Assembly: GCF_002911665.1 (NCBI RefSeq)
Contig: NZ_MTBP01000002.1
Location: 1,302,001 to 1,366,000, forward strand
From: Actinomadura rubteroloni
GTDB taxonomy: Bacteria > Actinomycetota > Actinomycetes > Streptosporangiales > Streptosporangiaceae
DNA: 64,000 bases
Reading direction: 5' to 3'
The position numbers and the translations under genes are program-made. Below the pieces are notes generated by a model that was given only the letters and a program-made list of their open reading frames with translations, ran no database searches and had not been told where the DNA came from. Positions 17,030-26,252 of the stretch are shown here, one piece after another (positions within the stretch are counted from its first letter, which is position 1; each line of letters opens with the position of its first letter).

Positions 17030-18182
17030 CCTGAAGCTGGTCGCCGACGCGCACGCGCCCGAGCGTCCGCCGTCGCCCGTCACGACCGCCGCCGCGCGCC
17101 GCCGCCTCCTGCACGAGACGCGGCACGGCCGGGGCCGCACGCTGCCGCCCGCGCGGATGCCGCGCCGGCGGCTCGCCCTCGTCGCGGGCCTGACGGCCGC
17201 GTCGCTCGTCGCGGCAGGCTGGGGCTTCGTCGCCTGGCGGAACCGGCCGCTGTACCGTCCCGAGCCGCTCGCCGGGATCGGCGGCCCCGCCGCCGACTTC
17301 CTGCTGACGGCGGCGGACGGCCGGTCCCGGCACGCCGCCGACGGACGGTTCTTCCACGTCCACTCGGTGATCGGCAACACCGCCGTGGTGCGGTCGCCGT
17401 ACCGTCCGGGCGTCCGCTACACCGTCGAGTACACGCAGGACGCCTACGAGCTCAGCGCGAAGAGGCCCGGCGAACTCGGCCCGACCGCCCGCGGACGGCC
17501 GATCACCAGAGCGTCCTGGCAGGGCGACACCGTGTCCGTGCGTCCGGCGACGCCGGCCGACGCCGCCGCGTGGCGGGCGGACCTGCGGCCGGACGCCGGC
17601 GCGCTCGGCCTCCCCGCCCCCGAGCCGCGGCGCGGGCCGGACGGTTCCGAGGGCGCCGAGCTGGACTTCGGCGTCGACGACGCGCGGCGGCTCCCCGCCG
17701 ATCCCGCGCGCCTGCGGGCGTGGCTGCTGAACTACGCGACGAAGTTCGACCACAGGCGGCTGGACGACCCGGACCTCTACCTGTTCACCCACGCGCCGTC
17801 CCTGCTCGCCGCGATGCCCGTCCGGGACGAGGTGCGCGTCGCGATCTACCGCGTCCTCGCGAGCCTCAAGGGCGTGCGCCTGGTCCGGGCGACGGACGCG
17901 TCCGGACGCACGGCCCGCGCGGTCGCGATGCGGCAGACCACGCGCAAGGACGGCACCGTCGAGTGGCAGTTGTTCATCGACCCCGAGACCGGCAGGCTCA
18001 CCGCCGACCAGGGCGTCGTCGTGACGCCCGGCACCGGCAACGCCGCGCTGCGGCCGGGCACCCGGCAGTACTTCGAGGTCGTGAAGCGGGCGGAGTGGAC
18101 GGACGCGCCCGCCCGGAGCCTGCTGCCGCGCGATTTCTGGGACCCGACGTGGCAGCCGCCGGACGAGCCGCCCGGCGGCTGA
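17022..18182 (+). CDS. CU044_5270-family membrane protein (likely sigma partner)
   Basis: This 386-residue protein has a short cytoplasmic N-terminus (about 45 residues, basic RRRLL and PRRR), one membrane helix (about 50-68, LALVAGLTAASLVAAGWGF) and a large extracytoplasmic domain. The domain includes YATKFDHRRLDDPDLYLFTHAPSLL and RVLASLKGVRLV, which typify the CU044_5270 family. The gene overlaps the ECF sigma gene, and the topology is that of a trans-membrane anti-sigma factor, but no zinc motif is present. The regulatory role is inferred from context. Confidence 0.85.
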   Translation: MDDLKLVADAHAPERPPSPVTTAAARRRLLHETRHGRGRTLPPARMPRRRLALVAGLTAASLVAAGWGFVAWRNRPLYRPEPLAGIGGPAADFLLTAADGRSRHAADGRFFHVHSVIGNTAVVRSPYRPGVRYTVEYTQDAYELSAKRPGELGPTARGRPITRASWQGDTVSVRPATPADAAAWRADLRPDAGALGLPAPEPRRGPDGSEGAELDFGVDDARRLPADPARLRAWLLNYATKFDHRRLDDPDLYLFTHAPSLLAAMPVRDEVRVAIYRVLASLKGVRLVRATDASGRTARAVAMRQTTRKDGTVEWQLFIDPETGRLTADQGVVVTPGTGNAALRPGTRQYFEVVKRAEWTDAPARSLLPRDFWDPTWQPPDEPPGG

Positions 18183-18189
18183 GGGGCGG

Positions 18190-18591
18190 TCAGTCGACCT
18201 TGTCGAGGAGGGACTGGCACGCCGTCACGCACTTGCGGCAGACGTCGGCGCAGACGCGGCAGTGCTCGTGCATGGCGGCGTGCTGGTCGCACTCGTCGCG
18301 GGCCGCGACGCACGCCTGGACGCACGCCATGAGCTGCACGCGGGTGACGTTGGAGTCGTAGCCGGTGTTCCGCGACAGGATGCGCGCGGTGACTTCGCAG
18401 ATGTCCGCGCAGTCCAGGTTGGAGCGGATGCACACCGTCAGGTCCAGGACGCTGTCCTCGGCCAGGCAGGCGTCCGCGCACGCCGTGCACGCCTGGGCGC
18501 ACTCGCCGAGCAGTTCGACCGCCTCGGCGAGCGCCGCGCGGTCCATGTGGACGGCGGCCGGGTAGTCGTCGAGCATTTCACGAACCGGCAT
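18190..18591 (-). CDS. Cys-rich four-helix-bundle copper-binding protein (DUF326 type)
   Basis: This 133-residue protein has 15 cysteines regularly placed on helices (ECAQACTACADAC, DCADIC, CVQACVAARDEC, CRVCADVCRKC). The pattern is that of DUF326/Csp-like four-helix bundles that bind many Cu(I) ions. ATG 18591 is preceded by GAGGAGGAG, which decides against the upstream ATG 18621. There is no signal peptide, so it is a cytosolic store. It diverges from an operon containing cytochrome oxidase subunit I, a copper enzyme. A role in copper buffering for that enzyme is plausible but inferred. Confidence 0.85.
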   Translation of the reverse strand: MPVREMLDDYPAAVHMDRAALAEAVELLGECAQACTACADACLAEDSVLDLTVCIRSNLDCADICEVTARILSRNTGYDSNVTRVQLMACVQACVAARDECDQHAAMHEHCRVCADVCRKCVTACQSLLDKVD

Positions 18592-18824
18592 CGTCTCCTC
18601 CTCAAGGTCCGTGCCGGACATGGCCGCCGTCGCCCCTACCCGGCCGCGAGCGGACTAACGGCGACCCGCCCGGGCCCTGGACGATCTTTGGCCCGGCAGC
18701 CGGTTGACGGCCTCTGAGCTGGGAATTCACCCCTCGAACGGCCCGCATCGGCCGGGCGGTGTGTTTCGGCGCGGAGCAGCGGGTGAGAGGGTCCGCGTCC
18801 CCGGGGCGAGGGAAGGAGACCGGA

Positions 18825-18863
18825 ATGCCCGCAGGCGTTCCCCGCGCGGTGGCGCGGCGGTGA
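18825..18863 (+). CDS. 12-codon leader ORF coupled to the cytochrome b start
   Basis: A short frame reads [12 protein letters not shown]. It has the best ribosome site in this region (GGAAGGAGAC, 4-6 bases before ATG 18825), and its TGA overlaps the GTG start of the cytochrome b gene as GTGA. The cytochrome b start itself has no good ribosome site. Translation of this leader probably delivers ribosomes to it. The peptide resembles no family. Confidence 0.6.
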   Translation: MPAGVPRAVARR

Positions 18864-20455
18864 GCGGCGGACGGCTCGCGGCCGGGACGGCGCGGGCGCT
18901 GGACGACCGCCTCGGCGCGGCCCGCTTCGCCGCGACCAACCTCCGCAAGGTCTTCCCCAAGCACTGGTCGTTCCTGCTCGGCGAGATCGCCCTCTACTCG
19001 TTCGTGGTCCTGCTGCTGACCGGAACGTTCCTCACCTTCTTCTTCAAGCCGACGAACGCCCAGGTCGTCTACGACGGCTCGTACACGGCGCTGCGCGGCA
19101 TCACGATGAGCGAGGCGTACGCGTCCACGCTGCACGTCTCGTTCGACGTGCGCGGCGGGTTGCTCATGCGCCAGATCCACCACTGGGCGGCGGTGGTGTT
19201 CGTCGCGGCGATCTGCGCGCACCTGCTGCGGATCTTCTTCACCGGCGCGTTCCGCAAGCCGCGCGAGATCAACTGGCTGATCGGCGTCACGCTGTTCACG
19301 CTGGCGCTCGCGGAGGGCTTCGCGGGCTACTCGCTGCCCGACGACCTGCTTTCGGGGACGGGCCTGCGGACGATGGACGGCATCGTCCTGTCCATCCCGG
19401 TCGTCGGGACGTACCTGGCGTTCTTCGTCTTCGGCGGCCAGTTCCCCGGCGAGGACATCATCCCGCGCCTGTTCGCGCTGCACATCCTGCTCGTCCCGGG
19501 CCTGATCCTCGCGCTGGTCACCGCGCACCTGATGATCCTCTGGCACCAGACGCACACGCAGTGGCCCGGCGAGGGCCGCGTCGAGGGCAAGGTGGACGGC
19601 GAGCCGACGTTCCCGCACTTCGCCGCGCAGAGCGCCGCCTACTTCCTGTTCACGTTCGGGGTCCTCGCGCTGCTCGCGACGCTGTTCCAGATCAACCCGG
19701 TGTGGCTGTACGGGCCGTACGACCCGAGCCAGGACTCCACCGCCGCGCAGCCCGACTGGTACGTCGGGTTCCTGGAGGGCGCGCTGCGCATCACCCCGCG
19801 GCTGAGCACGACCCTGTGGGGCCACACGATCTCGTGGAACATCTTCGTACCGGCCGTCGTGCTGCCCGGCGTGTTCCTGACACTCATCGCGCTGTACCCG
19901 TTCTTCGAGCGCTGGGCGACGGGCGACGGGCGCTACCACCACCTGCTGGACCGTCCGCGCAACGCCGCGACCCGGACGGCCATCGGCGCGGCCGTGATCG
20001 CCTGGTACGGCAACCTGTGGGCGGCGGGCGGCAACGACGTCCTCGCGTACACGTTCGGCATCCCGCTGGAGGACACGACGTGGTTCTTCCGCTGCGGCTT
20101 CTTCGTGTTCCCCGCGCTCGCGTTCGTCGTCACCCGGCGGATCTGCCTGAGCCTCCAGCGCCGGGACGCCGAGATCGCGCGGTCGGGCGTCGAGAGCGGA
20201 CGCGTCTGGGTCAGCCCGCGCGGCGGCTACCACGAACAGCATGAACCGGCGTCGCCCGCCGAACGGGCGCTGACGGGCGTCCGGCAGCCGCGCGAACTGG
20301 TCGCCGAGCGCCCGCACCACCTCGTCCCGCTGCCGACGCCCGGCCGGATCAGGGCGCAGCTCCGCACCCGCGCCAACCGCTTCTACCTGGACTACAACAG
20401 CGAGGTCTCCGGCGGCGGCCAGGGCGACCACGACGGGCGGACGGACGGATCATGA
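18860..20455 (+). CDS. qcrB: Cytochrome b subunit (QcrB-like)
   Basis: This 531-residue actinobacterial QcrB-type cytochrome b accepts electrons from menaquinol. Heme ligands are visible: the pair in [16 protein letters not shown] (H-x13-H, helix B) and the pair in [17 protein letters not shown] (H-x14-H, helix D). The quinol-oxidation motif is PDWY (PEWY in other groups), and [13 protein letters not shown] is typical of actinobacteria. About eight to nine membrane helices and a long cytoplasmic tail are present. Unlike the usual qcrCAB operon, no cytochrome cc or Rieske gene is adjacent. Instead it overlaps ctaD by ATGA and heads a formate dehydrogenase operon. This is probably a second copy of qcrB in the genome. 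Confidence 0.93.
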   Translation: MSGGRLAAGTARALDDRLGAARFAATNLRKVFPKHWSFLLGEIALYSFVVLLLTGTFLTFFFKPTNAQVVYDGSYTALRGITMSEAYASTLHVSFDVRGGLLMRQIHHWAAVVFVAAICAHLLRIFFTGAFRKPREINWLIGVTLFTLALAEGFAGYSLPDDLLSGTGLRTMDGIVLSIPVVGTYLAFFVFGGQFPGEDIIPRLFALHILLVPGLILALVTAHLMILWHQTHTQWPGEGRVEGKVDGEPTFPHFAAQSAAYFLFTFGVLALLATLFQINPVWLYGPYDPSQDSTAAQPDWYVGFLEGALRITPRLSTTLWGHTISWNIFVPAVVLPGVFLTLIALYPFFERWATGDGRYHHLLDRPRNAATRTAIGAAVIAWYGNLWAAGGNDVLAYTFGIPLEDTTWFFRCGFFVFPALAFVVTRRICLSLQRRDAEIARSGVESGRVWVSPRGGYHEQHEPASPAERALTGVRQPRELVAERPHHLVPLPTPGRIRAQLRTRANRFYLDYNSEVSGGGQGDHDGRTDGS

Positions 20456-22113
20456 CCGCGATCGACGACCCGAGGCCCGACACCACCGCCGAAGAGGCCC
20501 TCGCCCGCCACCGCATGGGCACGCGGATCGGTGACGTTCTCGCCACGACCGACCACAAGGTCGTCGGCTACCTGTATCTGACGACGTCGTTCACCATGTT
20601 CCTCATCGCGGGCGTGATGGCGATGTTCATGCGCGCGGAACTGCTGAAGCCCGGGCTCCAGATCGTCTCGAACCAGGAGTACAACCAGCTTTTCACGATG
20701 CACGGCACGATCATGCTGCTGCTGTTCGCGACGCCGTTGTTCTCCGGTTTCGCGAACGTGCTGGTGCCGCTCCAGATCGGCGCCCCGGACGTCGCCTTCC
20801 CCCGGCTCAACGCCGTCAGCTATTACCTCTACCTGTTCGGCGCGCTGATGGTGCTGGGCGGCTTCTTCACCCCGAACGGCCCGGCCGCGTTCGGCTGGTT
20901 CGCCTACACGCCCCTCTCCGACGTGACGTATTCGCCCGGCCACGGCGGCGATTTGTGGGCGATGGGACTAGTCCTCTCGGGCCTCAGCACGACGCTCACG
21001 GCCGTCAATCTCACGACGACGATCGCGGTGCTGCGCGCCCCCGGCATGACGATGTTCCGGATGCCGATCTTCACGTGGAACACGCTGCTCACCAGCCTGA
21101 TGGCGATGATCGCCTTCCCGGTGCTGACGGCCGCGCTGCTCGCGCTGGAGGGCGACCGGCGGCTCGGGATGCACGTCTACGACGCGAGCCACGGCGGCGC
21201 GCTGATGTGGCAGCACCTGTTCTGGTTCTTCGGCCACCCCGAGGTCTACATCGTCGCGCTGCCGTTCTTCGGGATCGTCACCGAGATCATCCCGGTGTTC
21301 TCCCGGAAACCGCTGTTCGGCTACATCGGCATGGTGATGGCGACCATCTCCATCACCGGCCTGTCGTTGACGGTGTGGGCGCACCACATGTTCGCCACCG
21401 GACGCGTCGTGCTGCCCTTCTTCTCGTTCATGTCCTTCCTCATCGCGATCCCGACCGGCATCAAGTTCTTCAACTGGGTCGGGACGATGTGGCGGGGCCA
21501 GCTCACCTTCGAGCCGCCGATGCTGTTCGCCGTCGGGTTCCTCGTGACGTTCCTGTTCGGCGGGCTGACCGGCGTGATCCTCGCCTCTCCCCCGCTGGAC
21601 TTCCAGGTCACCGACTCCTACTTCGTCGTCGCGCACTTCCACTACGTCCTGTTCGGGACGGTCGTGTTCGCGATGTTCGGCGGCTTCTACTTCTGGTGGC
21701 CGAAGATGACCGGGAAGAAGCTGAACAACACCTGGGGGCGGATCCACTTCTGGACCCTGTTCGCCGGCTTCCACACGACGTTCCTCGTGCAGCACTGGCT
21801 CGGCGCCGAGGGGATGCCGCGCCGGTACGCGGACTACGCCGACCAGTTCACGACGCTGAACCTCATCTCGTCCGTCGGCTCGTTCGTGCTCGGCGCCTCC
21901 ACGTTCGCGTTCCTGTGGAACGTCCTCATCACCCACCGCAGGTCCGGAAAGGTCGGCGTGGACGACCCGTGGGGCACCGGCGGCTCCCTGGAATGGGCGA
22001 CGACGTGCCCGCCGCCCCGGCACAACTTCACCGAACTGCCCCGGATCCGCTCCGTCCGTCCGGCGTTCGACCTGCACTGGCCGCAGTACGCACCGGACAA
22101 GAAAGGTCACTGA
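20452..22113 (+). CDS. ctaD: Cytochrome c oxidase subunit I (aa3 type)
   Basis: This 553-residue heme-copper oxidase subunit I has all expected ligands: His84 (low-spin heme a), His262 and Tyr266 in GHPEVY (CuB and the His-Tyr cross-link), His311-His312 (CuB), and His395 and His397 in AHFHYVL (heme a3 and heme a). Glu264 of the D channel is also present, marking an A1-type proton-pumping enzyme. Twelve helices are predicted. The gene overlaps qcrB by 4 bp, and its TGA directly abuts the ATG of the formate dehydrogenase gene. No subunit II, III or IV gene is in the operon, so it would need subunits encoded elsewhere. Confidence 0.95.
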   Translation: MTAIDDPRPDTTAEEALARHRMGTRIGDVLATTDHKVVGYLYLTTSFTMFLIAGVMAMFMRAELLKPGLQIVSNQEYNQLFTMHGTIMLLLFATPLFSGFANVLVPLQIGAPDVAFPRLNAVSYYLYLFGALMVLGGFFTPNGPAAFGWFAYTPLSDVTYSPGHGGDLWAMGLVLSGLSTTLTAVNLTTTIAVLRAPGMTMFRMPIFTWNTLLTSLMAMIAFPVLTAALLALEGDRRLGMHVYDASHGGALMWQHLFWFFGHPEVYIVALPFFGIVTEIIPVFSRKPLFGYIGMVMATISITGLSLTVWAHHMFATGRVVLPFFSFMSFLIAIPTGIKFFNWVGTMWRGQLTFEPPMLFAVGFLVTFLFGGLTGVILASPPLDFQVTDSYFVVAHFHYVLFGTVVFAMFGGFYFWWPKMTGKKLNNTWGRIHFWTLFAGFHTTFLVQHWLGAEGMPRRYADYADQFTTLNLISSVGSFVLGASTFAFLWNVLITHRRSGKVGVDDPWGTGGSLEWATTCPPPRHNFTELPRIRSVRPAFDLHWPQYAPDKKGH

Positions 22114-25100
22114 ATGGGTGTGCGCACATGGATCCGGGACTGGCCGGTCTACCGGCAGATCACCGGGGACGACCCGCTCGGCCGGGGCGCCGCTGCGATG
22201 TCCCCGGCGACGAAGAACCTCGCGCCGCGAACCGACACGGCCGACAAGGTCGTGAAGTCCGTCTGCCCCTATTGCGCGGTCGGCTGCGCGCAGAACGTCT
22301 ATGTGAAGGACGACCGGGTCGTCCAGATCGAAGGCGACCCCGACTCCCCGGTGAGCCGGGGCCGGCTGTGCCCGAAAGGCGCGGCGACGCTTCAGTTGAC
22401 GACCGGGGACGCCCGCCGCCACGAAGTCCTCTACCGCCGTCCGCACGGGACGGAATGGGAGCGGCTGGACCTGGACACGGCCCTGGACATGGTCGTCGAC
22501 CGCGTCCTGAGAACGCGCCGCGAAGGCTGGCAGGACGAGGTCGACGGCACGGCCGTGAACCGCACGCTCGGCATCGCCAGCCTCGGTGGCGCGACGCTGG
22601 ACAACGAAGAGAACTACCTCATCAAGAAGCTGTTCACCGCGCTCGGGATCGTCCAGATCGAGAACCAGGCGCGGGTCTGCCACAGTTCGACCGTCGCGGG
22701 GCTCGGGACGTCGTTCGGGCGCGGCGGCGCGACGACGTTCATGCAGGACCTCCAGAACTCCGACTGCATCGTCATCGAGGGCTCGAATTTCGCCGAGTGC
22801 CATCCGGTCGGCTTCCAGTGGGTGATGGAGGCCAAGGCGCGCGGCGCGAAGGTCATCCACGTCGATCCCCGGTTCACGCGGACGAGCGCCCTCGCCGACC
22901 TGCACGTCCCCCTGCGCGCGGGCACCGACATCGCGTTCCTCGGCGGCATCATCAACCACGTCCTGCAGAACGGCGCGGACTTCCGCGAATACGTGTTGGA
23001 GTACACCAACGCGAGCACGATCGTCGGCGAGGAGTTCCGCGACACCGAGGACCTGGACGGCGTCTTCTCCGGCCTGGACGAGGAGAAGCGCCATTACGAC
23101 CTGACGACCTGGCAGTACGAGGGCGGCCAGGTGCAGGCGGCGTCCGGGGAGCGCGACGAGCTGTACCGGGAACGCGTCCGGCGCGGCGGCCCCGCCGCCC
23201 CGGCGGGCACCGCGGAGTCGCACGGATCGGGCGGCGCGGGAATCACCGGGGAACCGCGCCGCGACCCGTCGTTGGAGCACCCGCGCTGCGTCTTCCAGAT
23301 CCTCAAGCGCCATTACGCCCGGTACACGCCGGAAATGGTGGAGAAGACCTGCGGCATCCCGCGCGAGACGTTCCTCGACGTGTGCCGGGCGCTGGTCGAG
23401 AACTCCGGACGCGACCGGACGAGCGCTTTCGTCTACGCCGTCGGCTGGACGCAGCACAGCACCGGCGCGCAGTTCATCCGCGCGGCGTCCGTGCTGCAAC
23501 TCCTGCTCGGCAACATCGGCCGTCCGGGCGGCGGGATCCAGGCGCTGCGGGGGCACGCCTCGATCCAGGGGTCCAGCGACATCCCGACGCTGTTCAACCT
23601 GCTGCCCGGCTACATCCCGATGCCGCACGCCCATTCCCACGAGACGCTGGACGATTTCGTCCAGGCCACCAAGACCGAGCACGGCTACTGGGCGAACATG
23701 CGCGCCTACGTGGTGAGCCTGCTCAAAGCGTATTTCGGGGAGAACGCCACCGCGGAGAACGACTACCTCTTCGGCCACATCCCGCGCCTGACCGGCTCGC
23801 ACAGCACCTACGAGACGGTCATGGCGCAGCTCGACGGCGTCTGCAAGGGCTATTTCCTGCTCGGCGAGAACCCGGCGGTCGGGTCGGCGAACGGGCGGAT
23901 GCAGCGGACGGCGATGGCGAACCTCGACTGGCTCGTCGTCCGCGATTTCTCGCTCATCGAGTCCGCGACCTGGTGGAAGGACGGCCCCGAGATCGAGACC
24001 GGGGAACTGCGCACCGAGGACATCGGGACCGAGGTGTTCTTCTTCCCGGCCGCCGCCCACACCGAGAAGGCGGGCTCGTTCACCAACACCAACCGCTGGC
24101 TCCAGTGGCATTTCCAGGCCGTCGAGCCGAGGGGCGACGCGCGCAGCGACCTGTGGTTCATCTACCACCTGGGCCGAAGGCTCCGCGAACGCCTCGCGGA
24201 ATCCACCGATCCACGGGACAGGCCGCTCCAGGATCTCACCTGGGACTACCCGACCGAAGGCACGATCGAGGAGCCGAACGCCGAGGCCGTCCTCGCCGAG
24301 ATCAGCGGCTCGCACGTCGGCGGCCGTCCGCTGTCGGGTTATCTGGAATTGAAGGACGACGGTTCGACCGCCTGCGGCTGCTGGATCTACAGCGGCGTTT
24401 ATGCCGACGGCGTCAACCAGGCCGCGCGCCGCAAGCCGCACACCGAGCAGGACTGGACGGCGCACGAGTGGGCGTGGGCGTGGCCGATGAACCGCCGCAT
24501 CCTCTACAACCGCGCGTCCGCCGCGCCGGACGGCGAGCCGTGGAGCGACCGCAAGGCCCTGGTCTGGTGGGACGCGGGAAAGAAGAAATGGACGGGCCAC
24601 GACGTCCCCGACTTCGTCCCCGACCGGGACCCGTCCTACCGTCCGCCGCGCGACGCGCAGGGCGTGGACGCGATCTCCGGCGTCGACCCGTTCATCATGC
24701 AGGCGGACGGCAAGGGCTGGCTCTACGCCCCGGCAGGCCTGGTGGACGGCCCGATGCCGACGCACTACGAACCGCAGGACTCTCCGATCCCCAACCCGCT
24801 GTACGCGAACCAGCAGCGCAGCCCGGTCCGGCAGGTGTTCTCCCGTCCGGGCAACCGCTACCACCCGAGCGGCGACGAGCCGGGCGCGGACGTGTTCCCG
24901 TACGTCATCACGACCTACCGCCTCACCGAGCACTTCACGGCGGGCGGAATGTCGCGCTGGTCCCCGTATCTGGCCGAACTCCAGCCCGCGTTCTTCTGCG
25001 AGGTGTCGCCCGAGCTGGCCGAAGAACGGGGCCTCGCCCACAACGGATGGGCGCACCTGGTCACGGCACGCGGCGTCGTGGAGGCCAAGGTGCTCGTCAC

Positions 25101-25377
25101 CGAGCGGATGACGCCGCTGCGGATCGGGGACAAGGTCGTGCACCAGATCGGCGTCCCGTACCACTGGGGACCGAACGGTTATACGACGGGCGACTCGGCC
25201 AACGACCTGTCATCCATCGCGCTGGATCCGAACGTGCACATCCAGGAGGTGAAGGCGTTGAGCGCGGACATCCGTCCGGGACGCCGTCCGCGCGGCCCCG
25301 CCGTCCCGCGCTTCCTCGCCGACTACCGCGAACGCGCGGGCATCACCGACGAAACGGGCATGGAGGTGCGCGGATGA
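22114..25377 (+). CDS. fdhA: Formate dehydrogenase major (molybdopterin) subunit, Cys type
   Basis: This 1087-residue protein belongs to the FdnG-like branch of the molybdopterin oxidoreductases. A [4Fe-4S] cluster is held by Cys51, Cys54, Cys58 and Cys86, with Lys88 bridging to the cofactor. The catalytic motif ENQARVCHSS puts Cys189 where E. coli FdnG has selenocysteine, followed by the required His190. The C-terminal molydop-binding domain (about 930-1060) contains the conserved HWGPNGYTTGDSANDL. There is no twin-arginine signal peptide at the N-terminus, so the enzyme should act in the cytoplasm. It would oxidise formate to CO2 and pass electrons to the next subunit. The CO2-forming substrate is inferred from family. 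Confidence 0.92.
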   Translation: MGVRTWIRDWPVYRQITGDDPLGRGAAAMSPATKNLAPRTDTADKVVKSVCPYCAVGCAQNVYVKDDRVVQIEGDPDSPVSRGRLCPKGAATLQLTTGDARRHEVLYRRPHGTEWERLDLDTALDMVVDRVLRTRREGWQDEVDGTAVNRTLGIASLGGATLDNEENYLIKKLFTALGIVQIENQARVCHSSTVAGLGTSFGRGGATTFMQDLQNSDCIVIEGSNFAECHPVGFQWVMEAKARGAKVIHVDPRFTRTSALADLHVPLRAGTDIAFLGGIINHVLQNGADFREYVLEYTNASTIVGEEFRDTEDLDGVFSGLDEEKRHYDLTTWQYEGGQVQAASGERDELYRERVRRGGPAAPAGTAESHGSGGAGITGEPRRDPSLEHPRCVFQILKRHYARYTPEMVEKTCGIPRETFLDVCRALVENSGRDRTSAFVYAVGWTQHSTGAQFIRAASVLQLLLGNIGRPGGGIQALRGHASIQGSSDIPTLFNLLPGYIPMPHAHSHETLDDFVQATKTEHGYWANMRAYVVSLLKAYFGENATAENDYLFGHIPRLTGSHSTYETVMAQLDGVCKGYFLLGENPAVGSANGRMQRTAMANLDWLVVRDFSLIESATWWKDGPEIETGELRTEDIGTEVFFFPAAAHTEKAGSFTNTNRWLQWHFQAVEPRGDARSDLWFIYHLGRRLRERLAESTDPRDRPLQDLTWDYPTEGTIEEPNAEAVLAEISGSHVGGRPLSGYLELKDDGSTACGCWIYSGVYADGVNQAARRKPHTEQDWTAHEWAWAWPMNRRILYNRASAAPDGEPWSDRKALVWWDAGKKKWTGHDVPDFVPDRDPSYRPPRDAQGVDAISGVDPFIMQADGKGWLYAPAGLVDGPMPTHYEPQDSPIPNPLYANQQRSPVRQVFSRPGNRYHPSGDEPGADVFPYVITTYRLTEHFTAGGMSRWSPYLAELQPAFFCEVSPELAEERGLAHNGWAHLVTARGVVEAKVLVTERMTPLRIGDKVVHQIGVPYHWGPNGYTTGDSANDLSSIALDPNVHIQEVKALSADIRPGRRPRGPAVPRFLADYRERAGITDETGMEVRG

Positions 25378-26252
25378 CCTCGCTGATCGGGCGCAACCTG
25401 CTCGCCGGCGCCGAACCCGATCCGGCCGGGGACGCGGGCCACCGCGACCACCCGCCCCGGATGGGCTTCTTCACCGACACCTCGGTGTGCATCGGCTGCA
25501 AGGCGTGCGAGGTGGCGTGCAAGGAGTGGAACGCCGTTCCGGAAGACGGCCTCGAACTCACCGGGATGTCCTACGACAACACGCAGGGCCTCGGCGCCGA
25601 CACCTGGCGGCACGTCGCGTTCATCGAGCAGCGCAAGCCCGTCGGGAACGCCGAGGCGGGCGAGCGCGGCGACCTGCGCTGGCTGATGGCGTCGGACGTC
25701 TGCAAGCACTGCACGCACGCCGCGTGCCTGGACGTCTGCCCGACCGGCGCCCTGGTCCGCACCGAGTTCGGCACGGTCGTCGTGCAGGAGGACGTCTGCA
25801 ACGGCTGCGGATATTGCGTCCCCGCCTGCCCGTACGGCGTCATCGACCAGCGCAAGGAGGACGGCCGCGTCTGGAAGTGCACGCTCTGTTACGACCGGAT
25901 CGGTGCGGGACAGGAACCGGCGTGCGCAAAAGCGTGCCCCACCGACTCCATCCAGTACGGCCCGCTGGACGAGCTGCGCGAGCGCGCCGCCGCCCGCGTC
26001 GAGGCGCTGCACGACATCGGCGTGGCCGACGCGCGCCTGTACGGGGACGACCCGGACGACGGCGTCGGCGGCGACGGCGCGTTCTTCCTGCTCCTGGACG
26101 AGCCCGAGGTCTACGGCCTGCCGCCGGACCCCGTCGTCACGACCCGCGACCTGCCAGCGATGTGGCGGCACGCCGGGGTCGCCGCCGCCGCGCTGCTCGG
26201 CGGGGTCGCGGCCGTCTTCGCCGCCCACGGCCGGACGGGAGGACGCCGGTGA
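25374..26252 (+). CDS. fdhB: Formate dehydrogenase iron-sulfur subunit (four [4Fe-4S])
   Basis: This 292-residue electron-transfer subunit carries four ferredoxin-type cysteine groups: CIGCKACEVACKEW, CKHCTHAACLDVCPTGA, CNGCGYCVPACPYGV and CTLCYDRIGAGQEPACAKACP. The C-terminus has a hydrophobic helix (HAGVAAAALLGGVAAVFAAHG) that would anchor it at the membrane, as in FdnH/FdoH. It overlaps the catalytic subunit by ATGA and the NrfD gene by GTGA. It should wire the cytoplasmic formate site to the membrane subunit. Confidence 0.93.
   Translation: MTSLIGRNLLAGAEPDPAGDAGHRDHPPRMGFFTDTSVCIGCKACEVACKEWNAVPEDGLELTGMSYDNTQGLGADTWRHVAFIEQRKPVGNAEAGERGDLRWLMASDVCKHCTHAACLDVCPTGALVRTEFGTVVVQEDVCNGCGYCVPACPYGVIDQRKEDGRVWKCTLCYDRIGAGQEPACAKACPTDSIQYGPLDELRERAAARVEALHDIGVADARLYGDDPDDGVGGDGAFFLLLDEPEVYGLPPDPVVTTRDLPAMWRHAGVAAAALLGGVAAVFAAHGRTGGRR

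Noticed and set aside
22678..22686. Selenocysteine in the formate dehydrogenase
   Set aside because: The codon at the catalytic position is TGC (Cys), there is no in-frame TGA, and no SECIS-like hairpin was looked for further.
20955..25164. Very long overlapping open frames on both strands across the cytochrome/formate dehydrogenase region (more than 1300 residues each)
   Set aside because: They are by-products of extreme GC at third positions. Their translations are Arg/Gly/Val repeats without family motifs, while the overlapping genes have complete active sites.
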